Shown here: one piece after another, positions 63,066-64,000 of the stretch | Position numbering within the stretch: the first letter of the stretch is position 1 | Layout: each line of letters opens with the position of its first letter | Source: Symsagittifera roscoffensis | Taxonomy: Eukaryota; Xenacoelomorpha; Acoela; Convolutidae | Length of the DNA: 64,000 nt | Assembly (NCBI RefSeq): GCF_963678635.1 | Contig: NC_087071.1 | Span: forward strand, 7,207,624 to 7,271,623 | Reading direction: 5' to 3' | Notes under the pieces: generated by a model | The model's input: only the letters and a program-made list of their open reading frames with translations | Told to the model about the DNA's origin: nothing | Database searches by the model: none | Program-made: the position numbers and the translations under genes

Positions 63066-63644
63066 CAAATCCGAAACACAAATCGAATTTTTTATAGACT
63101 CCCCTTAAAACCTAGAATTGGGTCCCTGAATGACTTCACCGCCATTTTCATAACATAAAAATTAAACCCAATTTTTTTTGTAAATTATATTAATTTCAGA
63201 GCACTAAAACGACAATTACTGTCTTTTTAACCTAACAAAAAGTCGTCTGGATTGAATTACTAAGATTTTGTGCCTATTTGAGCGTTCAAGAAAATGCTTG
63301 ACTCGATTTTGTCATAATTTTTATCAGCACTGGTCCCAGTTTGCGGGGCCTCGCAGATAAGTTGACACCTCAACCCGCTGCAAGAAAAAAGCGCTTTTTT
63401 GTTCAAAAAATACCCAGCCCCTATCCGCCGGTAATTTTCGACCCCCGCGAGTTACGAACTGCGCAATATTTTCAAGTTTGTTATGAAATTTTTAACATTT
63501 TTTAAATTTTTTTTGGTAAATGAGTAGTACGTATTCAAATTGAAACAAAATTAAGTTTCAATTTTGTGTCTCTTTGCTCCTTCATTTTGCATACAGTTTT
63601 GAAAATTTGTGATAACCATGGAGATAACAAATCGGGTTTCAAGT

Positions 63645-64000
63645 TTTTTTAAAAAAAACCCGACTCTTTCGTATGACAAAATAAATTACTCAATTTAATA
63701 TTAAACCCCAGAAAAATCAATAAAAGTGGTAAGATTTACGCGTAAAGACAACTATTCTTATATTGAAATGAGAACACAGAGCAGAAGTGTTGGACTTTTT
63801 AACTAAAACCCCTTGTAAAAGTCAGTAAATCTGTTTTCATCTGGCAAACCATAAAATACAGCCAACATAATTCACAAATACTGACTTCAAAACTAAACTT
63901 GTTTTAGCAAACAGAATATTTACAACTGTTAGCTCTTCAGTGAGTTCTCAAGTTCAAAAATTAAGTTGCGAACAAAAATTTGAAGGTTAATTTCTTATCC
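63645..64000 (-). repeat. Right arm of the foldback element
   Basis: Inverted partner of 62,710-63,065, also with TTTACGCGTAAA. It may continue beyond the window. Confidence 0.85.

Larger units (their letters stand above)
62710..64000. mobile_element. Foldback-type inverted-repeat element
   Basis: The reverse complement of 63,645-64,000 matches 62,710-63,065 along about 350 bases, including AAATTAACCTTCAAATTTT, GAACTTGAGAACTC, GAAGAGCTAACAGTT, GATGAAAACAGATTTACTGA, TCTGTGTTCTCA and TTTACGCGTAAATCTTACCA. The spacer of about 580 bases has a GC-richer centre (63,330-63,470) and no coding frame. Long arms around a non-coding centre are typical of foldback elements or large MITEs. The right arm touches the window edge, so the true length is unknown. 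Confidence 0.8.

Overview
This is a eukaryotic, almost certainly metazoan, genomic window: visibly AT-rich DNA with spliced exons, long introns and many decayed mobile elements. The splice acceptors (T-rich runs ending in TTTCAG) and the types of mobile element suggest a nematode, but that is inference. Nothing here is bacterial: there are no operons, ribosome binding sites or CRISPR arrays. No rRNA or tRNA gene was recognised. A 200-base assembly gap lies at 5,545-5,744.

Host gene. One ULK/Atg1-like protein kinase runs on the + strand. Its first coding exon is 15,733-15,990 and its second is 37,132-37,878, so one intron of about 21.1 kb splits the kinase domain. A further 3' exon (38,169-38,716) with an unrecognised cysteine- and tryptophan-containing domain may be an alternative last exon of the same gene.

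Maverick/Polinton elements. The big kinase intron holds a 36-bp minisatellite, a LINE fragment, small tandem duplications and a nearly whole but decayed Polinton of about 15.7 kb (about 20,698-36,414). It is bounded by inverted repeats. A protein-primed family B DNA polymerase remnant lies on the - strand at its left side. On the + strand at its right side lie packaging ATPase, small basic protein, penton-like protein, pX-like core protein, double-jelly-roll major capsid protein and adenain-type cysteine protease remnants. The left end of the window holds part of a second, more decayed Polinton with the same layout: polymerase N-terminus at 1-1,404 (-), then ATPase, small basic and penton-like fragments at 6,050-8,020 (+).

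Large GC-richer retroelement (about 40.85-60.0 kb). A long insert of visibly higher GC encodes, all on the + strand, a gag-like region with two zinc-knuckle-like motifs, aspartic protease, reverse transcriptase (YVDD), RNase H, a long linker and an integrase (HHCC zinc motif and a DD35-type core), i.e. a Gypsy/Ty3-type pol. It is followed by a macro-domain-like reading frame. After about 450 bases without evident coding comes another coding block of about 7.5 kb that retroelements normally lack, starting with an SGNH-hydrolase-like protein (GDSLL) and continuing through several unrecognised proteins. All frames are broken by stops and frameshifts. The combination of Gypsy-type pol, macro domain and SGNH-like accessory block is the most unusual content of the window. 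Paired LTRs could not be found, so it is not certain that both halves belong to one element.

Right end. A repeat of about 88 bp with two perfect hairpins flanks the retroelement at 40,573 and 60,472 in direct orientation. Imperfect tandem repeats lie at 60,780-61,210, and a large inverted repeat (62,710-63,065 against 63,645-64,000) looks like a foldback-type DNA element reaching the window edge.
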